A DNA stretch of 64,000 nt from Methylophaga thalassica (GTDB lineage Bacteria > Pseudomonadota > Gammaproteobacteria > Nitrosococcales > Methylophagaceae): NCBI RefSeq assembly GCF_030159795.1, contig NZ_BSND01000005.1, positions 124,001-188,000 of the forward strand. The letters are read 5' to 3'. The position numbers were made by a program, and so were the translations under genes. Of the stretch, positions 54,590 to 61,795 are shown one piece after another (position 1 is the first letter of the stretch; each line of letters starts with the position of its first letter). The notes under the pieces were generated by a model, which had not been told where the DNA came from, did not search any database, and worked only from the letters and a program-made list of their open reading frames with translations.

Positions 54590-55558
54590 ATGACGAAGAT
54601 ATATCATAAAAACGACGCGGCCATTTCTGAGCTTGATGAACTGCAATATCACGTCACTCAGCAATGTGGCACTGAACCTCCGTTTAACAATGCCTACTGG
54701 GATAATAAAGAACCGGGCCTCTATGTCGATGTGGTCTCTGGCGAGCCCTTATTTACCTCATTAGATAAATACGACTCGATGTCTGGCTGGCCCAGCTTTA
54801 CACGTCCACTCGACGCCAATAATATCACTGAGCATAGTGATAACACACTAGGAATGGTCAGAACCGAGGTGCGTTCAAAATTCGGTGACTCGCACCTGGG
54901 TCATGTATTCCCTGATGGCCCTGAAGAACAGGGTGGTTTGCGTTACTGTATTAACTCGGCCAGCTTACGTTTTATTCCAAAAGACCAGTTAGCCGCTGAA
55001 GGTTATGCTGACTACCTGCCCTTGTTTGATAATGACGAATCAACGGATACCGACACCATTGAAACCGCCATCTTAGCCGGTGGCTGCTTCTGGGGAATGG
55101 AAGAATTATTCCGTCATCAACCCGGCGTGATCAATACCCGCGTTGGCTACACCGGCGGCCATGTACCTGATGTCACCTATAAAGTTGTCAAACAAGGCGA
55201 CACCGGACATGCTGAGGCGATTGAAGTGATGTTTGATTCTTCACAAACCAGCTATCGTGACATCCTGGAGTTTTTCTTTATGGTGCATGACTCCACCACC
55301 AAAAACCGCCAGGGAAATGATATCGGTGACAGTTACCGCTCGGCTATTTTTGTGGAAAATAGTGAACAAGCCAAAGTCGCTAATGAGTTAATAAAAGAAC
55401 TCGATGCCAGCGGCATTCTCCCCAGCCCCATCACTACCGAAGTCACCAAAGCCGGACCATTTTACGAGGCCGAACCCGAACACCAGGACTATTTACAACA
55501 TTATCCGAATGGCTATACATGTCATTGGATTCGTAAAGACTGGAAGTTGAAAAAGTAA
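54590..55558 (+). CDS. msrBA: bifunctional peptide-methionine (R)-/(S)-sulfoxide reductase, MsrB-MsrA fusion
   Basis: This repair enzyme reduces both epimers of methionine sulfoxide. I use the ATG at 54590 (AAAGGACG upstream); an in-frame upstream ATG would add 27 unlikely residues. MsrB is N-terminal (about 1-145): [25 protein letters not shown] and the catalytic Cys in [12 protein letters not shown]. MsrA is C-terminal (about 160-315): catalytic Cys in [13 protein letters not shown], then GYTGG and GHAEAIEV. There is no signal peptide, so it is cytosolic. The total of 322 residues fits known B-A fusions. A strong terminator follows. Confidence 0.94.
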   Translation: MTKIYHKNDAAISELDELQYHVTQQCGTEPPFNNAYWDNKEPGLYVDVVSGEPLFTSLDKYDSMSGWPSFTRPLDANNITEHSDNTLGMVRTEVRSKFGDSHLGHVFPDGPEEQGGLRYCINSASLRFIPKDQLAAEGYADYLPLFDNDESTDTDTIETAILAGGCFWGMEELFRHQPGVINTRVGYTGGHVPDVTYKVVKQGDTGHAEAIEVMFDSSQTSYRDILEFFFMVHDSTTKNRQGNDIGDSYRSAIFVENSEQAKVANELIKELDASGILPSPITTEVTKAGPFYEAEPEHQDYLQHYPNGYTCHWIRKDWKLKK

Positions 55559-55578
55559 AGCTTAGATAAATCACACAC

Positions 55579-55607
55579 TCGGGCATCCAATCTGGATGCC
55601 CTTTTGT
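55579..55607 (+). terminator. rho-independent terminator after msrBA
   Basis: GGGCATCCA / TGGATGCCC hairpin followed by TTTT. Confidence 0.85.
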
Positions 55608-55694
55608 ATGCCTATCTATTTTCCAGACCTTAAGCATCACAACTAAGAGCTAGTCCACTAGCATTTGACCGAAAAATAAATTTGCTTAAAAACG

Positions 55695-55778
55695 TAGGTT
55701 GGGTAGAACCTGTGAAACCCAACAAATCCTATACTTGAATATATATTTTGGGTTTCGTACCTCAACCCAACCTACAGT
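55695..55778. repeat. palindromic GTAGGTTGGGT element
   Basis: GTAGGTTGGGTAGAACCTG with GAAACCCAAC on the left is mirrored by TTGGGTTTCGTACCTCAACC and CCAACCTAC on the right. Related single arms lie at 60669-60697 and, decayed, at 61687-61714. It resembles a small palindromic repeat family and is followed by GGGTGCCCTTTTT. Confidence 0.6.
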
Positions 55779-55858
55779 GCTGGGTGCCCTTTTTATGCCT
55801 AACAATAAAGCACTTCGCTTCCCTTTCTTTGGCTTGACAAAAAACGCTAGTGAGTTTG

Positions 55859-56110
55859 TATTTAAGCTATTGCCAGAAAACACAAAATAAGTCAGAGTTA
55901 AACTTAATTCAGAAAATATGGAAGGTTTCATGAATACTAATAAGTTGGCTTTATTTTTCCAGCCAAGCTCACCATTCCGGCTCTATTTCCCAAAAAAATA
56001 ATCGCGTTTTTATTAATAAACAGATACTTAAGAAATCTAAACCAGTATTACAGAGCGACTTCTTTAATATTTATTATGAAGCCAGAGGCTTCATAAAAGA
56101 CACTGTTATA
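55859..56110 (+). repeat. long inverted repeat, right copy (shared leader)
   Basis: This is the reverse-complement partner of 8755-9003. It carries a gene-end fragment (FKLLPEN then stop in both copies), the ribosome site GGAAGG with ATG at 55931, the GAAGCC..GGCTTC hairpin and the CACTGTTA edge. One base is missing in a T/A run near 56001 relative to the left copy, which breaks the small ORF there. It directly precedes the small membrane-protein gene at 56123. Confidence 0.85.
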
Positions 56111-56122
56111 GCGAATGAAGAA

Positions 56123-56521
56123 ATGAACACTTTCTCAGAGACGACAAGAAGGAATATTTTTGCGGTTGCTGTTGGCCCGCTGGCTCTTGTGCCTGCCATC
56201 GTTCTGGCAACGCTGGTTAATGTGCTATTCCAGGGTGCTGATTCAGACTGGCAGGGTGCCATTGTGTCTGCCCTGTTTGTTTCAGTTGTCGGCCTACTTA
56301 TCGCATATCCGTTAGTCGTCGTTCTGGGTGTTCCTGCAGTTTTGGTTCTTCTGCGCTATCAAAGGCTGGGCTTTTTCCCACTGACAATTCTTGGCTTGCT
56401 TGGCGCACTGCCCGTAACATTGTGGCTTGCGCCGTCGTTGCAAAGCTTTCTGATGTTTGGCTATTGTTCAACTGCGGTTGTTTTAGGATGTTGGTGTGCA
56501 TACAAATACGCAAAGCTATAA
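56123..56521 (+). CDS. small four-TM membrane protein (cassette-like)
   Basis: No family is recognised. The 132-residue, very hydrophobic protein has four TM segments (about 12-34, 42-65, 68-90 and 95-128) with short charged loops. Upstream is the shared 250-bp leader, ending CACTGTTA 15 nt before the ATG. A similar CACACTGTTATA follows the stop. Those GTTA junctions, and the attC-like site further on, suggest a captured gene cassette. The ATG is preceded by GAAGAA, a modest ribosome site. Confidence 0.6.
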   Translation: MNTFSETTRRNIFAVAVGPLALVPAIVLATLVNVLFQGADSDWQGAIVSALFVSVVGLLIAYPLVVVLGVPAVLVLLRYQRLGFFPLTILGLLGALPVTLWLAPSLQSFLMFGYCSTAVVLGCWCAYKYAKL

Positions 56522-56548
56522 AACACACTGTTATAAGTACTGGTAGCT

Positions 56549-56758
56549 ATGAAGTATTTTGTTTCTGTAATAGCCAACGCTCTGTTTCTTAGGCTTTCTT
56601 TAGCAGGGCTTTTGTCGACCTGTATGTGGGGCTGCCCAAACACCGGAATACAGTTGGTTTTTAAGATCTCTTCTATCTGCTTGTTGGTTAGCCTCTCGCT
56701 GATTATCTACCGTTGGGTAACGAGCAGGCGCGGCGGTGAAACTAGCAATGAGGGCTGA
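56549..56758 (+). CDS. small two-TM membrane protein (cassette-like)
   Basis: No family is recognised. The 69-residue protein has two hydrophobic segments (VIANALFLRLSLAGLLSTC; LVFKISSICLLVSLSLIIY) and a basic C-terminus (RWVTSRRGGE). No strong ribosome site is visible, so the start is uncertain. The stop lies 12 nt before an attC-like site, the usual compact cassette arrangement. Confidence 0.5.
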   Translation: MKYFVSVIANALFLRLSLAGLLSTCMWGCPNTGIQLVFKISSICLLVSLSLIIYRWVTSRRGGETSNEG

Positions 56759-56770
56759 TGTGCCAACCCC

Positions 56771-56869
56771 TTATAACAAGGCCATTAAATTCGTTACGGC
56801 CACGAAAAGCACGGCCTCCACCGGACTGCCTTCGCGTTGCTTCGGCAGCGTTTTATGGCGGAGTTAAAG
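56771..56869 (+). other. attC-like integron recombination site 3
   Basis: A 99-bp imperfect palindrome runs from TTATAAC (56771) to GTTAAAG (56863-56869). TAACAAGGCCATTAAATTC pairs with the complement of GCGTTTTATGGCGGAGTTA. An internal stem TGCC..GGCA and GC-rich arms complete the structure. It separates the two-TM gene from the dioxygenase gene. Confidence 0.68.
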
Positions 56870-57556
56870 GCTTTGAGAGTGGAGTTAAATTTGGGCATCG
56901 AAGAAAATGGATTTGAGATGCACTCTAGCTTTCTATGTAACGACTCTATTAATGAAATAACTACTGAGATTGAAGCGTTAGATTCAGACTTCCCGAAACA
57001 TGGAATTCGCAACGCTGAGAAGAAACTCAGCTCTGTTAGAAATCTCGTCGAGTCAGACTTGCTTCTAGAAAAGGCCAGGATTTATCTCACAGGAAAACCT
57101 GAAGTAGTGCGAGTTATTGTCTTTGATAAAACGGCCGATAAGAACTGGCTTGTTACTTGGCATCAAGATAAGACAATTTCAGTTAGTGACAAGAAGGAGG
57201 TTGATGGTTGGGGGCCTTGGACTTTGAAAGATGGGGTTCACCATGTTCAACCTAAGCTAAATGTCTTGGAGGAAATGGTAACTTTCCGCATTCATCTAGA
57301 TGATGCGAATGAGAGCAATGGCTGCCTAAAAGTAATACCTAAGAGTCATAAATTGGGCATTCTCAGCAAAAATGAACAAGATCGTATTGTTGCTGAATCA
57401 GAAGCATATATCTGCTCAGCTAAATCGGGAGACTTATTAGTGATGCGGCCACATTTACTGCATTCATCAAGCAAAGGCACAGAGCCAAATCACCGTCGTA
57501 TTGTTCATATAGAGTACAGTAGCTTTCAGTTACCAATCGGGCTAGCATGGACTTAA
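56855..57556 (+). CDS. phytanoyl-CoA dioxygenase (PhyH)-family Fe(II)/2-oxoglutarate oxygenase
   Basis: This 233-residue soluble oxygenase is a likely hydroxylase of a small molecule or halogenase relative. The facial triad is visible: the first His and Asp in TWHQDKTIS, and a distal His in VMRPHLLHSSS. RRIVHIEY supplies the 2-oxoglutarate-binding Arg. FRIHLDDANESNGCLKVIPKSHK is the classic PhyH middle segment, shown here by its key part ESNGCLKVIPKSHK. The ATG used lies inside attC-like site 3. A GTG at 56880 is an alternative start. Substrate unknown. It reads as a gene cassette. Confidence 0.82.
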   Translation: MAELKALRVELNLGIEENGFEMHSSFLCNDSINEITTEIEALDSDFPKHGIRNAEKKLSSVRNLVESDLLLEKARIYLTGKPEVVRVIVFDKTADKNWLVTWHQDKTISVSDKKEVDGWGPWTLKDGVHHVQPKLNVLEEMVTFRIHLDDANESNGCLKVIPKSHKLGILSKNEQDRIVAESEAYICSAKSGDLLVMRPHLLHSSSKGTEPNHRRIVHIEYSSFQLPIGLAWT

Positions 57557-57600
57557 CACTGGCATGCTCCAAAATGGACACAGTCCTGATAAGGAATTAG

Positions 57601-57819
57601 ATGAAATCATTAGAAAAGCTCAAATTTTGGTCCACTGTCGTTGCGATTATCTCAATCATTTTGATGGCAGTTTCTGTAATCGGTGCGGTTTGGACAGCTA
57701 TGCCACTATCTGATGTATTCGTCAGGGTTGGGGCATCATTTTTTGTTATTTTTCTACTTTCTCTATCCATACAAAATTTAGCTAAAGGACTTTGTTCTGA
57801 AAATCAAAGTGACGATTAA
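57601..57819 (+). CDS. small two-TM membrane protein, tandem paralogue 1
   Basis: This 72-residue membrane protein (LKFWSTVVAIISIILMAVSV; VRVGASFFVIFLLSLSIQN) has a short charged tail. About half of its residues match the protein at 57902, including KFWS, GASFFVIFLLSL and IQN-AKG-C. A ribosome site AAGGAA lies upstream. Function is unknown. The pair is a tandem duplication. Confidence 0.72.
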   Translation: MKSLEKLKFWSTVVAIISIILMAVSVIGAVWTAMPLSDVFVRVGASFFVIFLLSLSIQNLAKGLCSENQSDD

Positions 57820-57901
57820 TTTTGAGTCTGAAAAAAGTTATAGGCATAAACAAGTGCCGTATTGATGAAGGAAGTGAACATAATGCATAACAAGGAATCA
57901 A

Positions 57902-58108
57902 ATGACATCTGCACAAAAATTTAGATTTTGGTCTGCTATATCTGCGATTGTTTCTATCGTATTGGTGGCAGTTTGCGTCATTGGAGCAATTTGGGCATCT
58001 CCACCCGTGTTTGTCATCTTGAGCAAAATGGGAGCAACCTTTTTTGTAATTTTTCTTCTGTCTTTATTTATTCAGAATGTAGCAAAAGGTTATTGTTCTG
58101 ATGATTAA
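57902..58108 (+). CDS. small two-TM membrane protein, tandem paralogue 2
   Basis: This 68-residue protein is paralogous to 57601-57819: FRFWSAISAIVSIVLVAVCV and KMGATFFVIFLLSLFIQN, then VAKGYCSDD. AAGGAA precedes the ATG here too, in a related leader (CAAGGAATCA). It lies 57 nt before the AI-2E permease gene on the same strand, so it may be co-transcribed with it. Function is unknown. Confidence 0.72.
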   Translation: MTSAQKFRFWSAISAIVSIVLVAVCVIGAIWASPPVFVILSKMGATFFVIFLLSLFIQNVAKGYCSDD

Positions 58109-58164
58109 TAATCAAACATTCAAACACTATAAACCAATTGATTTCGACTTGAGGCAAGGCTGAC

Positions 58165-59340
58165 ATGTCAGACGATATACAAAATAACCACGCCATGCCA
58201 GCAGATGCCAGCCCCGAATTACTGTCAAACGATATACCTGCTACCACCATATTTAAGTCGAGTTCGCACTGGGCTGTAGTCGGTATATTTTTACTGCTGT
58301 TACTGGCCAGTATTGCTCACGCTCGTGATTTTCTCGTGCCGGTAGCGCTTGGTGTGTTATTGGCACTGGTATTTAGTCCGGTGCGACGTTTCCTTGAACG
58401 CAGACGGCTACCACCAGCTATCTCCGCTTTTATTATTGTATGCGGATTGATGACGCTAATAGGCTTGGGCTTAAGTACGCTCGCTGATCCTGTACAGCGT
58501 TGGATTAAAGAAGCCCCCACCATCGGCTTTAAAATAGAACAGAAATTGCGTGGTGCCAACCAGTCAGCAAAAGAAGTCATTGATGCTGGTAAACAGATTG
58601 AGCAGATCGCTTCACTAGAAAACGAGACAGAGCAAGTACAGAAAGTCTCACCACGCGAGCCAGGAGTGCTTGTCAAACTCGCTACTTCGGTGCCTGAAAT
58701 TCTGGCGCAAATGGTATTCACCCTAGTGTTGCTGTTCTTTCTGCTGGCCTCAGGTGATATGTTTTACGAAAAGCTAGTACACATCATGCCGACGTTTAAA
58801 GATAAACGTAACGCGATCAAAATTAGCTATGACATTGAACGTAAGTTGTCGAATTACTTATTCACTATCACCCTTATTAATGCTGTGCTTGGTATAGCGG
58901 TTGGAGTATCAATGTGGCTACTGGGCATGCCAAATGCCATCTTATTCGGAGTGTTAGCGTTCGCCTTTAATTTTGTGCCTTACCTTGGTGCTATTGTCGG
59001 CGTTGTGATCGCGGCTCTCGTGGGATTGCTTACCTTTGACCATACCGGTACCGCACTGCTTCCGGCCCTCACTTATTTGATCCTAACTATTTTTGAAGGG
59101 CAGATTGCCACACCATATTTCGTTGGTCGGCGTTTAGAAATGAACCCCGTCGTGATTTTCCTCTCGGTCGCATTATGGGCCTGGCTGTGGTCGATTGTGG
59201 GTATGTTAGTAGCAGTGCCATTATTGGTTGCTGTTCGCACCTTTTGCGAACATATCCCCAGCTTACAGGCATTTGGTACTTTTCTCTCGGCACGGGGTAG
59301 TGAAAATTTTCATCCAGAAAATGCCGAGACAGAAACCTGA
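58165..59340 (+). CDS. AI-2E family transporter (PerM/TqsA-like)
   Basis: This 391-residue inner-membrane permease has about eight TM helices. Family landmarks are the N-terminal HARDFLVPVALGVLLALVFSP, a central soluble segment (about 110-175), then KLSNYLFTITLINAVLGIAV, FNFVPYLGAIVGVVIAALVG and the C-terminal VGRRLEMNPVVIFLSVALWAW, shown in part as GRRLEMNPVVIFLSV. Members move quorum-sensing signals or Na+/H+; the substrate is not predictable here. No luxS or lsr genes are near. It follows the two small paralogues. Confidence 0.92.
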   Translation: MSDDIQNNHAMPADASPELLSNDIPATTIFKSSSHWAVVGIFLLLLLASIAHARDFLVPVALGVLLALVFSPVRRFLERRRLPPAISAFIIVCGLMTLIGLGLSTLADPVQRWIKEAPTIGFKIEQKLRGANQSAKEVIDAGKQIEQIASLENETEQVQKVSPREPGVLVKLATSVPEILAQMVFTLVLLFFLLASGDMFYEKLVHIMPTFKDKRNAIKISYDIERKLSNYLFTITLINAVLGIAVGVSMWLLGMPNAILFGVLAFAFNFVPYLGAIVGVVIAALVGLLTFDHTGTALLPALTYLILTIFEGQIATPYFVGRRLEMNPVVIFLSVALWAWLWSIVGMLVAVPLLVAVRTFCEHIPSLQAFGTFLSARGSENFHPENAETET

Positions 59341-59385
59341 TGTGAGACTAGAGGAAAAATAGAGATAGCGTCGGGAAAGAGAAGC

Positions 59386-59574
59386 TTGAAATCAAGAAAC
59401 AAAATCAAACACTCTGACACTATTGGTTATAAGTCTTGGCAAAAGAATGTGTGTTTATCTGAGTTAATTTATACGCGAACAGAAGAAGGCCGCAGAAGAC
59501 TATTAAAAGCAAAAATGAAATCTTTTTCGTCGGCATTCGAAAATGAAATAAAGAGACAAGATAGATGGCAATAA
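59386..59574 (+). CDS. doubtful 62-codon ORF starting at a REP-like copy
   Basis: No family is recognised. The frame begins MKSRNKIKHSDTIG within the REP-like copy at 59401 and continues as a charged peptide (LLKAKMKSFSSAFENEIKRQ). A weak GAGAAG precedes a TTG start. It may be a gene fragment left by repeat activity. Confidence 0.25.
   Translation: MKSRNKIKHSDTIGYKSWQKNVCLSELIYTRTEEGRRRLLKAKMKSFSSAFENEIKRQDRWQ
59401..59428 (+). repeat. REP-like repeat, copy 4
   Basis: AAAATCAAACACTCTGACAC then TATTGGTT; a 28-bp copy in plus orientation, one base off the CTGACCC core. Confidence 0.75.
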
Positions 59575-59603
59575 GGCTTGGAAACCATTTGTCTGATTAT
59601 GCA

Positions 59604-59631
59604 AAAATCAAATGCTCTGACCCTATTGGTT
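59604..59631 (+). repeat. REP-like repeat, copy 5
   Basis: AAAATCAAATGCTCTGACCC then TATTGGTT, plus orientation, 44 bp before the HNH gene. Confidence 0.78.
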
Positions 59632-59675
59632 CTATTAATTTTAATAGCTATTGATTCAAAAGAGAATCAGGAATT

Positions 59676-60179
59676 ATGGAAACTACTCATCGCGAAATTG
59701 TTAATTATTGGATAGGTCACCAAAGCGAATGTGGTCTGTCCGTCGATTGGAGAGAAGCAGAAAAACTTTGTTGGCGTTGTGCGCATAAACGAATGCTTCA
59801 ACGTTGCCATATTATTCCACGTTCCCTTGGTGGAGATGAAAGCCCTAGCAACCTAGTGCTCTTATGTGCTCAGTGTCATGCGGAAGCCCCAAATGTTAAT
59901 GATCCTGAGTTCATGTGGGTATGGCTTCGAGCTCACGCTGTTAGCTTTTATGGCACTTATTGGCTTGAGCGCGGAATTCGCGAGTACGAATTTGTTTATG
60001 GTGAAAAACCGTTCTCTGGACTCACGAATACTGATGAGCTCATGAAAAAAGTTATGGACGTCGCTCAGCAAATATTTCAAAAGACCAGTACCCATTGGGG
60101 TCAAGGAAAGATCAACCCTGCTACTTGGGCATGGGTTTTTCGCCAGATCGATGAAGAAGCACGCGAGACAATTGATTAG
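59676..60179 (+). CDS. HNH endonuclease domain protein
   Basis: This 167-residue protein has a classic zinc-stabilised HNH fold: CWRC (first Cys pair), QRCHIIPRSLGGDESPSN (His of the beta-beta-alpha-metal site), LVLLCAQCHAEAP (second Cys pair and metal His), all within residues 31-71. The C-terminal half is Trp-rich and helical (THWGQGKINPATWAWVF) without a recognised domain. It is bracketed by REP-like copies in opposite orientation (59604 and 60244). Role unknown: a homing-type or defence nuclease are both possible. Confidence 0.82.
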   Translation: METTHREIVNYWIGHQSECGLSVDWREAEKLCWRCAHKRMLQRCHIIPRSLGGDESPSNLVLLCAQCHAEAPNVNDPEFMWVWLRAHAVSFYGTYWLERGIREYEFVYGEKPFSGLTNTDELMKKVMDVAQQIFQKTSTHWGQGKINPATWAWVFRQIDEEARETID

Positions 60180-60243
60180 AGAACTCTATGACTAAATGAA
60201 CTATAAATATCAGAGGGTGCATGCACCAGCTTTATAGTTAAGA

Positions 60244-60271
60244 AACCAATGCGATCAGAGCGTTTGATTTT
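60244..60271 (-). repeat. REP-like repeat, copy 6 (inverted)
   Basis: AACCAATGCGATCAGAGCG then TTTGATTTT: a copy read on the minus strand, opposite to copy 5 across the HNH gene. Confidence 0.75.
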
Positions 60272-60370
60272 TTGAGAAATAATATAACTGGCAATATGAA
60301 GAATCAAACATACTTGTAGCATAAAAAGCTATTGGAATTAAGTTGAACCTCTCAGTACAAATCAGGACTT

Positions 60371-60697
60371 TGAAAAGCTCCTCTTCCCCCGTCTATTACC
60401 GCTAAAAATTTACTGTATTTTATGGGTTAAGTGGACACGTGTTTGAGCGAAGCGAGTTGGTGTTCACGCCATAAAATACAGTAAGTTTTTAGAGATAAGG
60501 CAATATCGGGTGCCCTTTTGTTTGGTTCGTTTATTTTGGGCATGCACAAATTCGTCTGGAACGAATTTGGACGCCAGAGGCGCCCGTAGGGTGAGTGACA
60601 TGGATGTCACGAATCAAATTAAATGAACGCCTTGCGGCAGCTTGTCGTTTTAAACAAAGAAACTATTCGTTGGGTTTCGTTCCTCTACCCAACCTAC
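60371..60697 (+). repeat. structured direct repeat, copy A (downstream of hsp20)
   Basis: It matches 61456-61714 in order and orientation. It begins TGAAAAGCT-CCCGTCTATT-CCGC, then a nested hairpin (outer arms 60404-60425 and 60469-60490, 21 of 22 paired; middle arms 60431-60438 and 60460-60467; inner GC-GAA-GC). A conserved box follows, GGGTGCCCTTTTGTTTGG to TTTTGGGCA (60509-60542), then GAACGCCT-GCGGCAGC and the TTGGGTTTC..CCAACCTAC arm. About 75 bp with its own small hairpins (60547-60620) is present here but not in copy B. No gene is seen in the 617-bp gap. Confidence 0.8.
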
Positions 60698-60796
60698 ATA
60701 CCCCATAGTTTTTATTATAAAAATCAAACCATTATACAGATTAACATATTCTCTTATAGTTTAAAGAAGGGTGCGCTTGCGCGCACCCCGGATGAG

Positions 60797-61279
60797 TTAG
60801 GCTGCTTTAGAAGTGTCGGCTTTTTTATCTTCCACATCATGTTCCAAAGCTTTGTTAACCGTTTGATTAATCGGAATCGATTTAGGCTTCATCGCTTCAG
60901 GAATTTCTTTCACAAGGCTGATAGTCAGTAAGCCGTTGGAAAGATCAGCGCCAGTCACTTCGACGTAATCAGCAAGGTTGAACTTACGTTCAAATGAACG
61001 ATAAGCAATACCTTGATGGAGGTATTTACGCTCTTCTTTAGCCGCTTTTTCACCTCTTACAGTCAGCACACCATTTTCAACCTGAATATCAAGCTCCTCT
61101 TGGGTAAAGCCGGCAACGGCTAGTGTGATGGCATAGCGGTTGTCCTCAATAAGCTCGATATTGTAGGGAGGGTATCCACTGGAAGTGGAGTCTGCAGTGA
61201 GTGCATGGTTAATCAGTGATCCCAAACGATCAAAACCAACACTACTACGATAAAGAGGGGTTAGGTCAATTGCATTCAT
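60797..61279 (-). CDS. Hsp20/alpha-crystallin small heat-shock chaperone
   Basis: This 160-residue ATP-independent holdase is of IbpA type. I use the ATG at 61279, with GGAGGA 7 nt upstream. N-terminal LTPLYRSSVGFDRLGSLI and the alpha-crystallin domain (about 38-130) are clear: YPPYNIELIEDNRYAITLAVAGF, in parts YPPYNIELIEDN and ITLAVAGFTQEEL, then YLHQGIAYRSFERKFNLADY and the NGLLTISL strand; the C-terminal IPI motif is SIPINQTV. A sigma-32-type promoter (61362-61390) and a possible RNA thermometer precede it. It is flanked by two structured direct repeats. Confidence 0.93.
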   Translation of the reverse strand: MNAIDLTPLYRSSVGFDRLGSLINHALTADSTSSGYPPYNIELIEDNRYAITLAVAGFTQEELDIQVENGVLTVRGEKAAKEERKYLHQGIAYRSFERKFNLADYVEVTGADLSNGLLTISLVKEIPEAMKPKSIPINQTVNKALEHDVEDKKADTSKAA

Positions 61280-61286
61280 GGTATAT

Positions 61287-61300
61287 CCTCCGTTAGAAGC
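61287..61300 (-). promoter_or_regulatory. possible ROSE-like RNA thermometer at the hsp20 ribosome site
   Basis: The minus strand reads GCTTCTAACGGAGG. CTTCT can pair with the Shine-Dalgarno GGAGG across an AAC loop (C-G, U-G, U-A, C-G, U-G), a weak hairpin that would melt on heating. A U-G-C-U next to the ribosome site is also the mark of ROSE elements in small heat-shock genes. Confidence 0.45.
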
Positions 61301-61361
61301 AATATAAAACAAAAACAATCAATGGTGAGGGCCCCTTCATGGCAGCCTCTCACGTTATTTT

Positions 61362-61390
61362 TAATAAGGTTTGACCCAGCAGAGTTCAAG
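61362..61390 (-). promoter_or_regulatory. sigma-32-type heat-shock promoter of hsp20
   Basis: On the minus strand CTTGAA (61390-61385) is followed after 15 nt by CCTTATTA (61369-61362). This is close to the sigma-32 consensus CTTGAA / CCCCATnT and sits about 85 nt before the start codon. Confidence 0.65.
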
Positions 61391-61455
61391 TCTTTTTATG
61401 AAATTTTTATCTGGTCAATGTGAAAATGGCAATGCACTTGTCAGCACAAAGGGGA

Positions 61456-61714
61456 TATGAAAAGCTTCCATTCTCCCGTCTATTGCCGCCAAAAATTAGG
61501 GTTGGTTGATGGATTAAGTGGTCGAGTGTCTGACCGAAGGGAGTTATCGACCACGCCATCAAACAAGGCTAATGTTTGGATCAAAGGCAATATTGGGTGC
61601 CCTTTTGTTTGGTTCGTTTATTTTGGGCAAGCAAAATAAATGAACGCCTCGCGGCAGCCTGTGATTTAAAAATAAGAAACTATCCATTTGGTTTCTTTTC
61701 TCAACCTAACCTAC
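61456..61714 (+). repeat. structured direct repeat, copy B (upstream of hsp20)
   Basis: The nested hairpin has outer arms 61491-61512 and 61556-61577 (18 of 22 paired), middle arms 61518-61525 and 61547-61554 (8 of 8) and inner CC-GAA-GG. Stem bases differ from copy A but pairing is kept. The box GGGTGCCCTTTTGTTTGG..TTTTGGGCA is nearly identical to copy A. Here GTTCGTTTATTTTG / CAAAATAAATGAAC forms an extra hairpin (61611-61646) that copy A has lost to an insertion. Confidence 0.8.
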
Positions 61715-61732
61715 CGCATTTAGCTTATAAAA

Positions 61733-61766
61733 AAAGGGAGTTAGCTTCGGCTCACTCCCCTCTTTT
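61733..61766. terminator. terminator-like hairpin between repeat B and hslO
   Basis: AAAAAGGGAGT..AGC-TTCG-GCT..ACTCCC followed by CTCTTTT. It is positioned to stop minus-strand hslO transcription about 30 bp after its stop. Confidence 0.65.
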
Positions 61767-61795
61767 ATCATCCACTAATTCTTAAACCCTAGTGC

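Noticed and set aside
56415-56534. Possible attC around the end of the 56123 gene
   Set aside because: CACTGTTATA could be R' and a TAACATTGTG upstream its partner, but pairing is poor and most of it lies inside the coding region.
57557-57600. Possible attC after the PhyH gene
   Set aside because: A TTAAC is present but no matching right half or palindrome follows.
60400-60490. Copy A hairpin as a simple rho-independent terminator
   Set aside because: The stem is long and nested, lacks a proper U-run directly after it, and is repeated with covariation at 61491-61577.
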